From UBA1715 sp045600045 (GTDB taxonomy: Bacteria; Bacteroidota; Bacteroidia; Bacteroidales; UBA1715): 19,892 bases of DNA. The position numbers and the translations under genes were made by a program. How positions within the stretch are numbered: position 1 is the first letter of the stretch; each line of letters begins with the position of its first letter. Under the pieces are notes generated by a model, which saw only the letters and a list, made by a program, of their open reading frames with translations, did no database searches and had not been told where the DNA came from. The DNA is taken from NCBI GenBank assembly GCA_045600045.1, contig JAZRXD010000079.1, positions 1-19,892 of the forward strand. Reading direction: 5' to 3'. Below are positions 7,401-14,645 of this stretch, in pieces.

Positions 7401-9496
7401 GATTCCCATTGCCATTGTAATTTTTGTACATGTTTAGGATTAAATGTGACTTTTGCACACCAACTAGTAGGTTGATCCAAGTTATCAAATGTTTTAGTGA
7501 TTTTTGTCCAACTTTTGCATTCATCTATCGACCAGAAATGGAACCCACCATCTGTAACATCAGTTGTTACAACCTGGAACGAACAAGCAGGACCTTTATA
7601 ATAGAACGTAACACCTGTACCTTTACTCCAATCAACAACCGACTCATTATCCTTATGCATATAGGTACCAATACCAACAAATGCAGGGTTGTGCCATTGA
7701 GCACAACCACCACCATCATTAGGAACGTAACCTTCTCCTAATGTGAATTTAGCATAAATACAATATCCTGAATTGTCATAACCAGTTTTACTAATTTCAA
7801 ATGGAACCCCGTTACCCGAAAGAGGTGCTATAGTACTTGAACTACCATGGCCATTACCTCTTTTCATATCAGGATGCGTACACTTTGAGTTAAAATTGCT
7901 CTTATCATCGAATGAGAACCAGATACCACCAAGGTTATTGAATTCATTTCCATCGTTAACATCGTCGATAATTGTTTCGTTACCAGCCAACATATTCAAC
8001 ACTTCCATTTTTGTAAAAGCTTCCATGGCTGCGTTTTCACTTGAATTGATAGAACCTTTACCATCGTATGACAATGTGATTGTTTGTCCAGGTTGTGGTG
8101 CCGTTGACAATTGAAGAGTTACTTTACTTCCGCTTATTGAAACGCCACTAATAATTCCCGATTGTGCATTACCATTATAATACACTGTAAAATTCGAAGC
8201 TGAACCAGAACCAGATTTCATATCTTTATTCATCGACAATTCTATGCTTGCGCTTTTATTATCGCCAACAGCTTCAGCAGTTAAAACAGAAGGTGGGAAA
8301 ACGAAACCAGAAGCTCCTGGTGCCCAGAAGTTACCAGTCAACACAAACAACGAAACACAACGGATTGTCATATTAAAGTATGCACCATCATCGGTCAAAT
8401 TTGCCACACTATTATAACATTTATTCAAACTACTTTGTGCACTTGAAGATGTCATTGGAGGCAATGCAAATGTCGTATAAGAACCATTCATATAAGAACC
8501 CGAAGCACAACTTGACACATTTCGGTTTGAATGAGGGCCTTTCATTTGGGCTTCATTACCATTAACAAATTTTATCAATTTACCGCATATATCTTTCGCT
8601 GCACTTGAAGCATTATCACCATGCCACAAAATATCAACAGCCATACGCCAAGGGTTACGACAAGCATCAGCACCATAACCATTAGCACCCGAACCAGTGT
8701 TACCACAAGTGTTTTCTTGACCATTATCACTACACCAGTTACTTACCAAACCTGAAGTTGCATTACGGTTTGCCAACAAGATATCATTAGATGCCGTAAT
8801 TGCTGATCCAGACCAGAATGAAGAGTTACCAGCATCTACTTTTGCGAATTCTTTATAATATGCAGGAGCGAAATAACTTGGGTTACGACAGCTATTTGTA
8901 TTACCCCACGCATCACCATTCAACGTTTGGCCATTGCCGTGCATTTCATATTGTTTGATACGTTGAATCATTGCTTTCGCATCGTTGCTATAAGACGAGC
9001 CCCATTGTTCCGTAGCAATAACCAACGACATGGCAACGTCCAATTCAGCATCGGTAGCACCGTTTGATTGGTTTACACCATTACAACCATTGATTTTCCA
9101 GTGCATCACACCATTACCATTACTCCATTTTTTATAATATGTCCAAAGACCATCAAACAAATCTTTATCGTCGGCATATACCGAAAGCAACATACCATAT
9201 GCGATACCTTCCGACACCGTATATTGTGTTTCATCGAATTTCACACGGTAGCCACCACTCGAACAAGATTCTACAAACAGACTTTTCCACGTATTGTAAG
9301 CATCGGCAGCTTTTTGAGCCTGTCCGTATGTTCCACCAGCGGGAAGATTTGTTGGCATAACACCATGTTCATATCGTGTGTTTTTACCGAAAGGAACTGC
9401 ACCTTTACCAGTATTGATACCTCCAGCAGCAAAAGCGCCATTACACAACACTATGCTCACAACAAGAGCAAGAACGTTAATCAGATATTTTTTCAT
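1403..9496 (-). CDS. Giant secreted GH8 glycoside hydrolase with CBM11-like, Big_2, FIVAR and T9SS domains
   Basis: This 2697-residue exported polysaccharidase has a signal peptide at 1-24 (AFA-AG cleavage likely). The GH8 domain spans about 30-395: E96 in the YTVSEGIAYGM signature is the likely acid, D149 in ATDAELD lies in the -1 subsite motif, and D277 in DACRNPWR is the likely base, by analogy with CelA-type GH8 enzymes. An SwmB/Big_5-like domain follows at about 398-505 and a CBM11-like jelly-roll module at about 507-717. About 14 Big_2 Ig-like repeats of roughly 87 residues run from about 722 to 1938. A FIVAR-like repeat (1940-2014), a second CBM11-like module (2015-2202), five more FIVAR-like repeats (2205-2615, the last degenerate) and a T9SS type A sorting domain (about 2622-2697, YPNPC, ending FVKQ) complete the protein. 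The GH8 part has ten cysteines, suggesting disulfides. Substrate (cellulose, beta-glucan, xylan or chitosan) cannot be told from sequence. The ATG at 9496 is set by the signal peptide. The gene is alone in its transcription unit. Confidence 0.93.
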   Translation of the reverse strand: MKKYLINVLALVVSIVLCNGAFAAGGINTGKGAVPFGKNTRYEHGVMPTNLPAGGTYGQAQKAADAYNTWKSLFVESCSSGGYRVKFDETQYTVSEGIAYGMLLSVYADDKDLFDGLWTYYKKWSNGNGVMHWKINGCNGVNQSNGATDAELDVAMSLVIATEQWGSSYSNDAKAMIQRIKQYEMHGNGQTLNGDAWGNTNSCRNPSYFAPAYYKEFAKVDAGNSSFWSGSAITASNDILLANRNATSGLVSNWCSDNGQENTCGNTGSGANGYGADACRNPWRMAVDILWHGDNASSAAKDICGKLIKFVNGNEAQMKGPHSNRNVSSCASGSYMNGSYTTFALPPMTSSSAQSSLNKCYNSVANLTDDGAYFNMTIRCVSLFVLTGNFWAPGASGFVFPPSVLTAEAVGDNKSASIELSMNKDMKSGSGSASNFTVYYNGNAQSGIISGVSISGSKVTLQLSTAPQPGQTITLSYDGKGSINSSENAAMEAFTKMEVLNMLAGNETIIDDVNDGNEFNNLGGIWFSFDDKSNFNSKCTHPDMKRGNGHGSSSTIAPLSGNGVPFEISKTGYDNSGYCIYAKFTLGEGYVPNDGGGCAQWHNPAFVGIGTYMHKDNESVVDWSKGTGVTFYYKGPACSFQVVTTDVTDGGFHFWSIDECKSWTKITKTFDNLDQPTSWCAKVTFNPKHVQKLQWQWESSVIGAETTGEIYIDEVHVLGMPPVELTGLEIQPVSNADLADDDCANNIDPLKIPIAEGNVGDTCYLETEPTPGNATYPVAFWSSSDEDIVTVDYRGRVLGVGYGEATITARSKMHQNVSATYTVKVPAPKTNPTAIDFEEESYEVSVGGQATIIPKFTPSITTETGLTWKSSDVSIATVSSSGVVTGISTGEVTITATSSAEGCTNVKKSVTVTVKGKPLTSITANKESVKIPVGGTETISLTFDPEDADDLSVEWSTSDATVATVNNGVISSVGAGTCTITATSKGTPTVKAEIAVEVENVCVTSITLKQSEMNLDLNSKDDFIVEVDTYETNYETTPTFTFASSNTSVVRIDSEGFLILRGEGTSTITVTADDACKEAATCEVTVSIANVSVTGVSLDKTTASLAVGETVTLKETVAPADATDKTVSWSSSDEKVATVAEGVVTAVAAGSATITVTTTDGSKTATCVVTVTVPITGVALDKKTATLVEGETLDLVATVSPDNATNKAVSWASDKTDVAIVNGTGTVTAKTPGTATITVTTTDGSKTATCVVTVEKKIILPTSISMAASLGFVDGGESQSLNASVLPSDADNKKIIWSSSDESVATVADGVVSPVGVGNCVITAKCEADETVTATCEVAVTANTVDVTGVTLAPITLSMTEGDEENLTVTVTPSDATNQKVSWSSSDEKVATVANGVVKAVAEGNAIITVTTEDGEFTATCSVSVKAATVSVEGVTLDKTAETLVEKNTLQLTATVAPANATNKVVAWSSSNENVATVSATGLVTAVAAGDATITVTTEDGKFTATCKITVEAATIAVTGVTIDKSTLELMVGNEVQLTATVSPADASNTNVTWSSNNESAVSVDQTGKITAKAAGDAVVTVTTEDGSKTATCTITVSEEPVAVTVTEVVLNSTELTLKVNGSKGLTATVNYSDGTSSKKEAVVWTSDNPDVADVDDGWIDAFAEGEATITASFEGKSATCVVTVISNVTTVAVTGVTLNETAVSVAKNASLTLVATVLPTNATNKNITWSSSNENVATVDGGVLTIKSVGSTTITVTTEDGSKTATCDVTVTDILATNVIIDNSLSLTIGETGTISATVLPKDASQSVTWASDNESVATVDASGKVTAVSAGTANITATSTDGTNLTSDPCVVTVSNVSISKVVLDKSSMVLRVGSTATLNASIEPTNATNKELIWSSSKDFATVSNGVVTAVAVGSTTITATSEEDAYIYDECKVEVVDASLLQAEITTATSTLNAAVEGSEIGQYKIGSKTTFQSAVTKAQTVFDNANSSQTEIDAALATLQLAEKTFAKAINANETMIFDADMEQENMTYMATYWFSFNDSEPGGSSVITPLSSEAEPFTMSTPGANGSGKAAMMEYTLNGSKDLGYNAFVGMGMNFKEPAGKPFDMTGSKGISFQMKNDSPVYFEVEQTDITDACDFYIYLPVHSNWELIELSWSDLAQYSWGVQVTWDLTKLTKCQWKVQEADGTTGQVWVDDVKVLGALDLPEILNRTPLYTAIAEAQEFLDESTIGTADGNYPQSAATALESAIATAQAVVDSKTIEHQTEIEAAVIEMNAALEVFKNSVISLAPVDFSALEAKIQTANNYYTTSEEGNEEGKYLSGSKATLKTAIDAATVVYNTSTSTQVEVNAATTKLASAIETFLASKYVPGVVNKSMLASTIAEANTLYSSAVEGVSKGNYPVGSKAELYSAITSAQVVNMSTTATQDGVDAAVLALQSAIATFQSLVITVDKSLLISTINMANTSLAKSDGNTGTEPGQYPAEAVATFTSAIGDAATIRDNVSAKQASVDAAVSMLQEAITVFEASVIPGAVNIKDLEVLIVEADDLINNTFEPSRYLLPYIELVNCKSSAKTEVAKTSHVASDVETLIERLSAAIEAYKAAKKANPEEIDAIEDVEVVALSAYPNPCKNSIKISAGKEIATIAVVNVAGSTQFVVEVGNNEIVVALSSIKAGFYFANVTYADGTVETIRFVKQ
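1640..2885 (-). repeat. Tandem FIVAR-like helical repeats in the GH8 protein
   Basis: Five units of about 80 residues occur in tandem here, and a sixth stands alone at about 3455-3680, before the second CBM11-like module. Shared features are an N-terminal helix (L..I..A), the phrase GxYP/K-GSKA, a helix (L..AI..A..V), a T/S-Q-x-x-V/I-D-A turn and an L..AI..F end. FIVAR modules are known as sugar-binding or spacer modules in Gram-positive surface proteins. Their role here is inferred to be spacing or glycan contact. The last unit (about 1640-1900) has lost the GSKA motif. Confidence 0.7.
3683..7335 (-). repeat. About 14 tandem Big_2 Ig-like repeats (coding, ~260 bp period)
   Basis: Each unit reads V-x-L/I-D-K, then GE/GN...L.A.V.P.DATNK, W.SSDE.VATV, G.VTAV.AG.ATITVTT, then TATC.VTV with one conserved cysteine near the end. 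Units 5-14 (about 3683-6240) resemble each other closely, while units 1-4 (about 6240-7335) are divergent. Unit 11 (about 4450-4690) has an insertion-like loop (YSDGTSSKK). Some blocks are the same in neighbouring units: units 5 and 6 both end ITVTTTDGSKTATCVVTV. This points to past duplication. The array probably forms a rigid stalk. Confidence 0.85.
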
Positions 9497-9558
9497 AACT
9501 TTATAATATTTCTAAATAAAAGCCCGTAAAGGTAAAAATTATTTCTCATTTAATAAGA

Positions 9559-9589
9559 CAAATTTCACAAAGAAAATCCCTTGAACAAA
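9559..9589 (-). promoter_or_regulatory. Candidate Bacteroidota-type promoter of the GH8 gene
   Basis: On the minus strand TTTG (9586-9589) is followed after 19 nt by GAAATTTG (9559-9566). This fits the Bacteroidota layout TTTG-N19-21-TAnnTTTG with one mismatch in the -7 box. The leader would be about 55 nt and A/T-rich, without a clear Shine-Dalgarno, as is usual for the phylum. Confidence 0.45.
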
Positions 9590-9657
9590 AATTATACATA
9601 ATCATATTGTGAAGTTTATATTGATTACGGTTTATATCGTGCAATTATCATTTCAAC

Positions 9658-9692
9658 AAAAAAGGGGATCAACCATCACGGCTAATCCCCTT
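9658..9692 (-). terminator. Rho-independent terminator after leuB
   Basis: On the minus strand AAGGGGAT (9685-9692) pairs perfectly with ATCCCCTT (9662-9669) across a 15-nt loop and is followed by a T run ending at 9658. It lies about 23 bp past the leuB stop and separates leuB from the GH8 promoter. Confidence 0.85.
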
Positions 9693-9714
9693 CCATCTAA
9701 ACTATGAAAAAAAC

Positions 9715-10776
9715 TTATGCTTTCTGAATGAAATCAACAATCCAAGCGCCAACTTCTTTTGTGCCATATTTAGCACCACCTTCCACTTGAATTTCTGGAG
9801 TACGGACATTTGCATCCAAAGAAGCATCAACTGCTTTACGAATTAATGCGCCTTCTTCTTTCAAATCGAAATATTCGAACAACATTGCAACAGAAAGAAT
9901 TTGAGCCAATGGATTTGCAATGTTCAAACCTTTTGCTTGTGGCCAACTTCCGTGAATTGGTTCAAAAACTGGAGTATGTTCACCTGTTGATGCAGATGGC
10001 AACAATCCCATAGAACCTGTAATACAAGACCCTTCGTCTGTCAAAATATCACCGAAGGTGTTTTCTGTAACCATAACGTCGAAGAAACGTGGCTCTTGAA
10101 TCATGCGCATTGCAGCATTATCGACATACATGAAATCTGTTTTCACATCAGGATATTGAGGAGCCATTTCTTGAGCGATTTTTCTCCATAAGCGACTTGA
10201 AGCCAACACATTTGCTTTATCAACAACCGTCAAATGTTTGTTACGTTTACGAGCATAATCGTAAGCAACCTTCAATATACGTTCAACCTCTTTACGGGTA
10301 TAGTAGTTTGTATCGTAAGCAACATCGTCGCCTTCTTTCTTTTCCCCGAAATACATACCGCCAGTCAATTCGCGGATGCAAATAAAATCAGCACCTTTTA
10401 CCAATTCTTCTTTCAATGGTGATTTGTGAACCAAGCAATCGAATGTTTGTACAGGACGAATATTTGCAAACAAGCCAAGTTTTTTACGCATTGCCAGCAG
10501 ACCTTGTTCCGGACGAACTTTTGCATTAGGATTATTGTCGAATTTTGGATCACCAACAGATGCAAACAACACTGCATCGGCATCCATACACGTTTGGAAT
10601 GTTTCTTCTGGGAATGGATCTCCTACTTTATCAATTGCATCGGCGCCACAAATTGCCTCTTTACAAGAAAATTCATGTCCGAATTTTTTACAAACTGCTT
10701 GCATAACTGCAACGCCTTGTTCCATAATCTCTGGTCCAATACCATCGCCAGGAAGAACTGCTATTTTTGCTTTCAT
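9715..10776 (-). CDS. leuB: 3-isopropylmalate dehydrogenase
   Basis: This 353-residue cytoplasmic enzyme oxidises and decarboxylates (2R,3S)-3-isopropylmalate to 2-oxoisocaproate with NAD+ in leucine synthesis. Family landmarks are all present: GDGIGPE at 10-16, substrate arginines R97, R107 and R135, the CIRELTGGMYFG motif (133-144) with Y142 that separates LeuB from isocitrate dehydrogenases, K187 in VDKANVL, the metal-binding aspartates D219, D243 and D247, and the NAD loop EPIHGSWPQ (272-280), which has W where many homologues have A. Length is normal for the family. The start at 10776 gives the expected N-terminal strand and lies about 25 bp from a consensus -7 box. leuA, leuC and leuD are not adjacent, so the gene appears monocistronic with its own terminator. 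Confidence 0.97.
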   Translation of the reverse strand: MKAKIAVLPGDGIGPEIMEQGVAVMQAVCKKFGHEFSCKEAICGADAIDKVGDPFPEETFQTCMDADAVLFASVGDPKFDNNPNAKVRPEQGLLAMRKKLGLFANIRPVQTFDCLVHKSPLKEELVKGADFICIRELTGGMYFGEKKEGDDVAYDTNYYTRKEVERILKVAYDYARKRNKHLTVVDKANVLASSRLWRKIAQEMAPQYPDVKTDFMYVDNAAMRMIQEPRFFDVMVTENTFGDILTDEGSCITGSMGLLPSASTGEHTPVFEPIHGSWPQAKGLNIANPLAQILSVAMLFEYFDLKEEGALIRKAVDASLDANVRTPEIQVEGGAKYGTKEVGAWIVDFIQKA

Positions 10777-10801
10777 TTCTTTACTTCTTTTTTAGATGCG
10801 A

Positions 10802-10831
10802 CAAAGATAGTATTTTTCAAGATTACGCAAC
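10802..10831 (-). promoter_or_regulatory. leuB promoter with perfect -7 box
   Basis: TATCTTTG on the minus strand (10802-10809) matches TAnnTTTG exactly. A GTTG 18 nt upstream (10828-10831) is a one-mismatch -33 box. The predicted leader is only about 20 nt and purine-rich, which leaves no room for a leucine attenuator peptide. Confidence 0.65.
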
Positions 10832-10865
10832 ATTGATTATGCGAGATTTCTGCCGTCTTTTTTCT

Positions 10866-10879
10866 GAGGTTCGAACCTC
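10866..10879. other. 14-bp perfect palindrome between polA and leuB
   Basis: GAGGTTCGAACCTC reads the same on both strands and sits about 55 bp upstream of the leuB -7 box. CTG and CAG flank it (10864-10866 and about 10882-10884) and could lengthen the stem with a bulge. No T run follows on the minus strand, so it is not a standard terminator. It could be an operator or an mRNA hairpin at the end of polA. Confidence 0.35.
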
Positions 10880-10919
10880 CGCAGCTCCACTTTGATTTTT
10901 TGACACTCTTTATACAATC

Positions 10920-13685
10920 TTAATGTGCCTCCAACCAATTTTTTCCGACACCCATTTCTGCCAATAGCGGAACTTTGAGTAGCACTGCATTCTGCATAGA
11001 TCCACAAACTAATTTCTTCATCGTTTCCAATTCGTCAGGATATACGTCAAAATTCAATTCATCATGTACTTGAAGAATCATACGGCTTTTCAATTTCATT
11101 GAACACATTTTTTCATGAATACGAATCATCGCTATTTTGATAATATCAGCTGCTGTACCCTGAATCGGAGCATTAATGGCGTTCCGTTCAGCAACACCAC
11201 GTATTGTTGCATTTTGCGAATTTATGTCAGGCGTGTAGCGACGACGACCATACATAGTTTCCACATATCCTTTTTCGCGGGCGTTTTGCACGTACGAATC
11301 CATCAAAGCCTTTACTCGTGGATAGTTGGAATAATAGTTTTCAATCAATTCGGATGCTTCTTTTCGAGGAATATTCAACGTTTGTGACAAGCCAAACGCT
11401 GTAGTTCCGTATGATATGGCGAAGTTCGCCGACTTTGCCTTTCTTCGCTGATCCGACGTAACTTCTTCCAATGGCAAGCCATAGATTTTTGCGGCTGTTG
11501 CCTTGTGAATGTCTTCGCCATTACGAAAAGCTGTAATAAAGTGTTCATCTTCGCTAAAATGGGCAATCAAGCGTAATTCTATTTGAGAATAATCGGCAGA
11601 AAGGAATACGTTTCCAGGTTGTGACGGAATAAACACCTTACGTATTTCCCGCCCCATTTCTGTTCGGATAGGAATATTCTGTAAATTCGGATTTGTTGAA
11701 CTTAAACGTCCTGTTGCCACAACAGCTTGATTAAACGATGCATGGATATTTCCTGTTCGTTTGTTCACCAACAAAGGGAAACTATCGATATAGGTAGTCA
11801 AAAGTTTTTTCATCTCCCTATATTCCAAAATCAAAGGGACAATCGCATGTGCATCTTTCAATTTTTCCAACACTTCGGCGTCGGTAGCATATTGTTTTGA
11901 TTTCGTTTTCTTTGCCTTGTCAGTTATTTTCAATTTTTCAAACAAAACATCTCCTAATTGTCGCGGCGACGCTATATTGAATTGACAGCCAGCCTCTTTG
12001 TATATCCGAGCTTCAATATCGGCAACAGTGGCAGTAATCGTTTTCGAAGATTCCTGCAAAGCTTCCGAGTCAATACGTACGCCTGTCATTTCCATATCAC
12101 TCAACACTGGTGCAAGCGGACATTCTATTGTAGCATACAAATCGTATTGTCCCAAATCCTTTAATTCTTGTTCCAAAATTGGTGCTAATTGATACGTAAC
12201 GACTGCTTGTTCTCCCAAATATGTCCGCATAAAATCATGCGTAAGTTCTGCAAACGAAAATTGTCCAATCTTTTTTCCTACGGATTCCTCTATTCTCATC
12301 ATATCTCGTTGTAAAGACTGACGGGCAATTGTTTCCAAACTATGCCGGGCTTCCGGTTGCAAGATATAATGTGCAAGTAACATATCGTGTAATTCGCCAC
12401 CCACTGTAACACCATAACGAGAAAGAACCGATATACTATATTTTACATCGTATGTGATTTTCGTGCTGCACGATGCAAATATCGGCGCTAATTTCCGCAT
12501 TAACTCCGTTACCGCAACTTCATCATTTTGCGGAAACGGCAAATAAAACGATTCCTCAGCCTGCCAAGCAAAAGCAATTCCAACAATGTCGGCATTGATT
12601 GCATCCATTGACGTTCCACGTAAGGCAAATGAGAACGACAATTGTTTTGAAAGTAATTTTGTAAAAGATTCTATATCGGTTACAAAACGATAATTGCCGA
12701 CAGGAACAACCGGTTTTGTTTCTGATTGAGCAATAGGTTCTGCAAACAAATCAAGTTGCAATGATGGTTCCAAAGGTTTTGAAGCAAGCTTCATCACTGG
12801 TTGTTTTGGTTCAATGGTTGTTTGCAACATACGTTTTGCCAAGCCGAATATTTCCAATTCATCTAATTTTGCTTGAAGTTGTTCGGCATTGAATGATTCT
12901 TTCTCGAAATTATAGTCATCAAATGAAATTGGCACTGTTGTGCAAATTGTCGCAAGTTTTTTTGATAAAAGAACTTGATCCTTTGCAGCAACCATTTTAT
13001 CTTTCAATTTACCTTTTACTTCGTCTATATGTTCGTAAATACCTTCAATGCTATCAAATTGAGCGATTAAACTTTTAGCCGTTTTTTCGCCAACACCCGG
13101 CGCCCCAGGAATATTATCAGAACTATCACCCCACAGCCCTAAAAGGTCGATTATTTGTTCGGGGCGTTGCACACTAAACTTATCGGCAACTTGTTTCGGT
13201 CCCATAATATCAATTCCAGCATGCCCCAAACGATACATATGGATAGTTTCTTCAACCAATTGTGCATAATCCTTATCAGGCGTAACCATATACACCATGT
13301 AACCTTTCCGAGCTGCTTGTTTTGCCAATGTTCCTATCACATCATCGGCTTCGTAGCCTTCTACTTGAACGACAGGAATATTCATGGCTTTCACAATCTC
13401 AAAGACTTCCGGCATCGAAGCTTTCAAATCTTCGGGAGTAGCTTGGCGATTCGCCTTATATTCCGAATACATTTCGTGGCGAAATGTTTTTCCTTTTGGA
13501 TCAAACACAACTCCTATGTGCGATGGTTTCTGCGAACGTATCATTTCATACAACGTGTTCACAAACCCAAAAACAGCCGACGTGTTCACTCCTTTGGAAT
13601 TTACGCGTGGATTATTGATAAACGCAAAATACGAACGGTACAGAACGGCGTGACCGTCGATCAGGAAAAGTTTTTTTTCGTCCAT
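10920..13685 (-). CDS. polA: DNA polymerase I, proofreading domain apparently inactive
   Basis: This 921-residue protein fills gaps and removes primers and flaps during replication and repair. The 5' nuclease domain (about 1-290) keeps its acidic residues: D10, the EGYEADD cluster at 109-115, TPDKD with D137/D139, and GDSSDNIPGAPGVGEKTA with D187/D190. The polymerase domain (about 520-921) is complete: motif A DYSQIELR with D698, the O-helix RRKAKSANF with F755, and motif C QVHDE with D875. The middle 3'-5' exonuclease domain (about 330-510) keeps its fold but not its metal ligands. Against E. coli D355, E357, D424 and D501 it has A354, R356, S417 and Q493. The start at 13685 lies 6 bp after the TPR gene's stop, so the gene is probably translated from a shared mRNA. 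No clear terminator follows. Confidence 0.97.
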   Translation of the reverse strand: MDEKKLFLIDGHAVLYRSYFAFINNPRVNSKGVNTSAVFGFVNTLYEMIRSQKPSHIGVVFDPKGKTFRHEMYSEYKANRQATPEDLKASMPEVFEIVKAMNIPVVQVEGYEADDVIGTLAKQAARKGYMVYMVTPDKDYAQLVEETIHMYRLGHAGIDIMGPKQVADKFSVQRPEQIIDLLGLWGDSSDNIPGAPGVGEKTAKSLIAQFDSIEGIYEHIDEVKGKLKDKMVAAKDQVLLSKKLATICTTVPISFDDYNFEKESFNAEQLQAKLDELEIFGLAKRMLQTTIEPKQPVMKLASKPLEPSLQLDLFAEPIAQSETKPVVPVGNYRFVTDIESFTKLLSKQLSFSFALRGTSMDAINADIVGIAFAWQAEESFYLPFPQNDEVAVTELMRKLAPIFASCSTKITYDVKYSISVLSRYGVTVGGELHDMLLAHYILQPEARHSLETIARQSLQRDMMRIEESVGKKIGQFSFAELTHDFMRTYLGEQAVVTYQLAPILEQELKDLGQYDLYATIECPLAPVLSDMEMTGVRIDSEALQESSKTITATVADIEARIYKEAGCQFNIASPRQLGDVLFEKLKITDKAKKTKSKQYATDAEVLEKLKDAHAIVPLILEYREMKKLLTTYIDSFPLLVNKRTGNIHASFNQAVVATGRLSSTNPNLQNIPIRTEMGREIRKVFIPSQPGNVFLSADYSQIELRLIAHFSEDEHFITAFRNGEDIHKATAAKIYGLPLEEVTSDQRRKAKSANFAISYGTTAFGLSQTLNIPRKEASELIENYYSNYPRVKALMDSYVQNAREKGYVETMYGRRRYTPDINSQNATIRGVAERNAINAPIQGTAADIIKIAMIRIHEKMCSMKLKSRMILQVHDELNFDVYPDELETMKKLVCGSMQNAVLLKVPLLAEMGVGKNWLEAH

Positions 13686-13691
13686 AACTAT

Positions 13692-14630
13692 TTACTTACG
13701 ATTACAATATTCTTGCTGAAGGCGCAGAACCTCGTCACCATACATTTCGGTGAATCCATTGTCCAAAGCTGTCTGCAAATCTTCGCAACCTCCAGCCATA
13801 CCGTTCTTGAAATACACAAGCGCACGGTTCTTATATGCATAGGGATTTTCCGGCAACAACTGCAACGATGCGTTTATATCTTGCAAAGCCTTATCGTATT
13901 TTTCCAACATATAATACGCATAGCCACGATTGTTCAACGCATACGCACTTTTTTTGTCTAGATCCAATGCCTTGTTGAAATATTTAATTGCTGTTTTCGC
14001 ATCATTTTCACCAATCTTGCACAAACCCATATTCACTAATGCGCCAACATCTTTAGCATCTTGAGAAAGGAGCTCGATCACTGCCCATTCTGCTTCTTTA
14101 TATTTTCCTAAATAAATGGCACAAGCCGACAAGTTTGTCAGCAATCCTTGCGTTGGCGTTTCTTTGCAAACCGACCATAAAAATTCGAATGCTTTTTCAT
14201 TTTGATTGGTTAGCACATACGAAGCAGTCAAATTTGTTTGATACACCTCCCTATTTACATCGTTCTTAGAAATGAGCGACAAGATTTTCTCATAACATTC
14301 TATTGCCGATTCAAAATTGTTAGTATCAAATTCATACTGAACCTTCAAAGTCAACGCTGCAATACAATTCGAATCAATCGCCAATGCGCTATTTAACGAC
14401 ATCAACATTGCTTCGGAGTTCTGCAACTTCTTATAACATTTTGCACGATGAATGTAATAATCGGTATTTTGCACACACACACTCAAAACTTCGTTGACCG
14501 TTTCCAACGAAGATTGATAATCCTTTTGGTCGTACTGTTTCAACGACACCGCATACAACGAATCGCATTTTTGTGCCTGCACTGCAAAAGCGACCACACA
14601 AGCTGCAACTATGCAAAAAATGCGTTTCAT
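13692..14630 (-). CDS. Exported tetratricopeptide-repeat protein
   Basis: This 312-residue protein has an N-terminal signal peptide (MKRIFCIVAACVVAFAVQA, cleavage likely before Q20) followed by about seven TPR-type helix pairs across most of the chain. The clearest are at about 195-262 (ALVNMGLCKIGENDAKTAI, then YALNNRGYAYYMLEKYDKAL) and in the final YKNRALVYFKNGM...CEDLQTAL unit. A short cysteine-containing tail (EYCNRK) ends it. It is probably periplasmic or membrane-associated and mediates protein contacts; the partner is unknown. It sits 15 bp after the small basic exported protein and 6 bp before polA, so the three are likely one operon. No enzymatic motif is visible. Confidence 0.85.
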   Translation of the reverse strand: MKRIFCIVAACVVAFAVQAQKCDSLYAVSLKQYDQKDYQSSLETVNEVLSVCVQNTDYYIHRAKCYKKLQNSEAMLMSLNSALAIDSNCIAALTLKVQYEFDTNNFESAIECYEKILSLISKNDVNREVYQTNLTASYVLTNQNEKAFEFLWSVCKETPTQGLLTNLSACAIYLGKYKEAEWAVIELLSQDAKDVGALVNMGLCKIGENDAKTAIKYFNKALDLDKKSAYALNNRGYAYYMLEKYDKALQDINASLQLLPENPYAYKNRALVYFKNGMAGGCEDLQTALDNGFTEMYGDEVLRLQQEYCNRK

Positions 14631-14645
14631 TGTTTTATAATTTTA

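Noticed and set aside
10861..10890. tRNA-like T-arm (GGTTCGAACC followed by CAGCTCCA)
   Set aside because: The loop would have 6 nt instead of 7, and no D-arm, anticodon arm or matching 5' acceptor strand is present on either strand.
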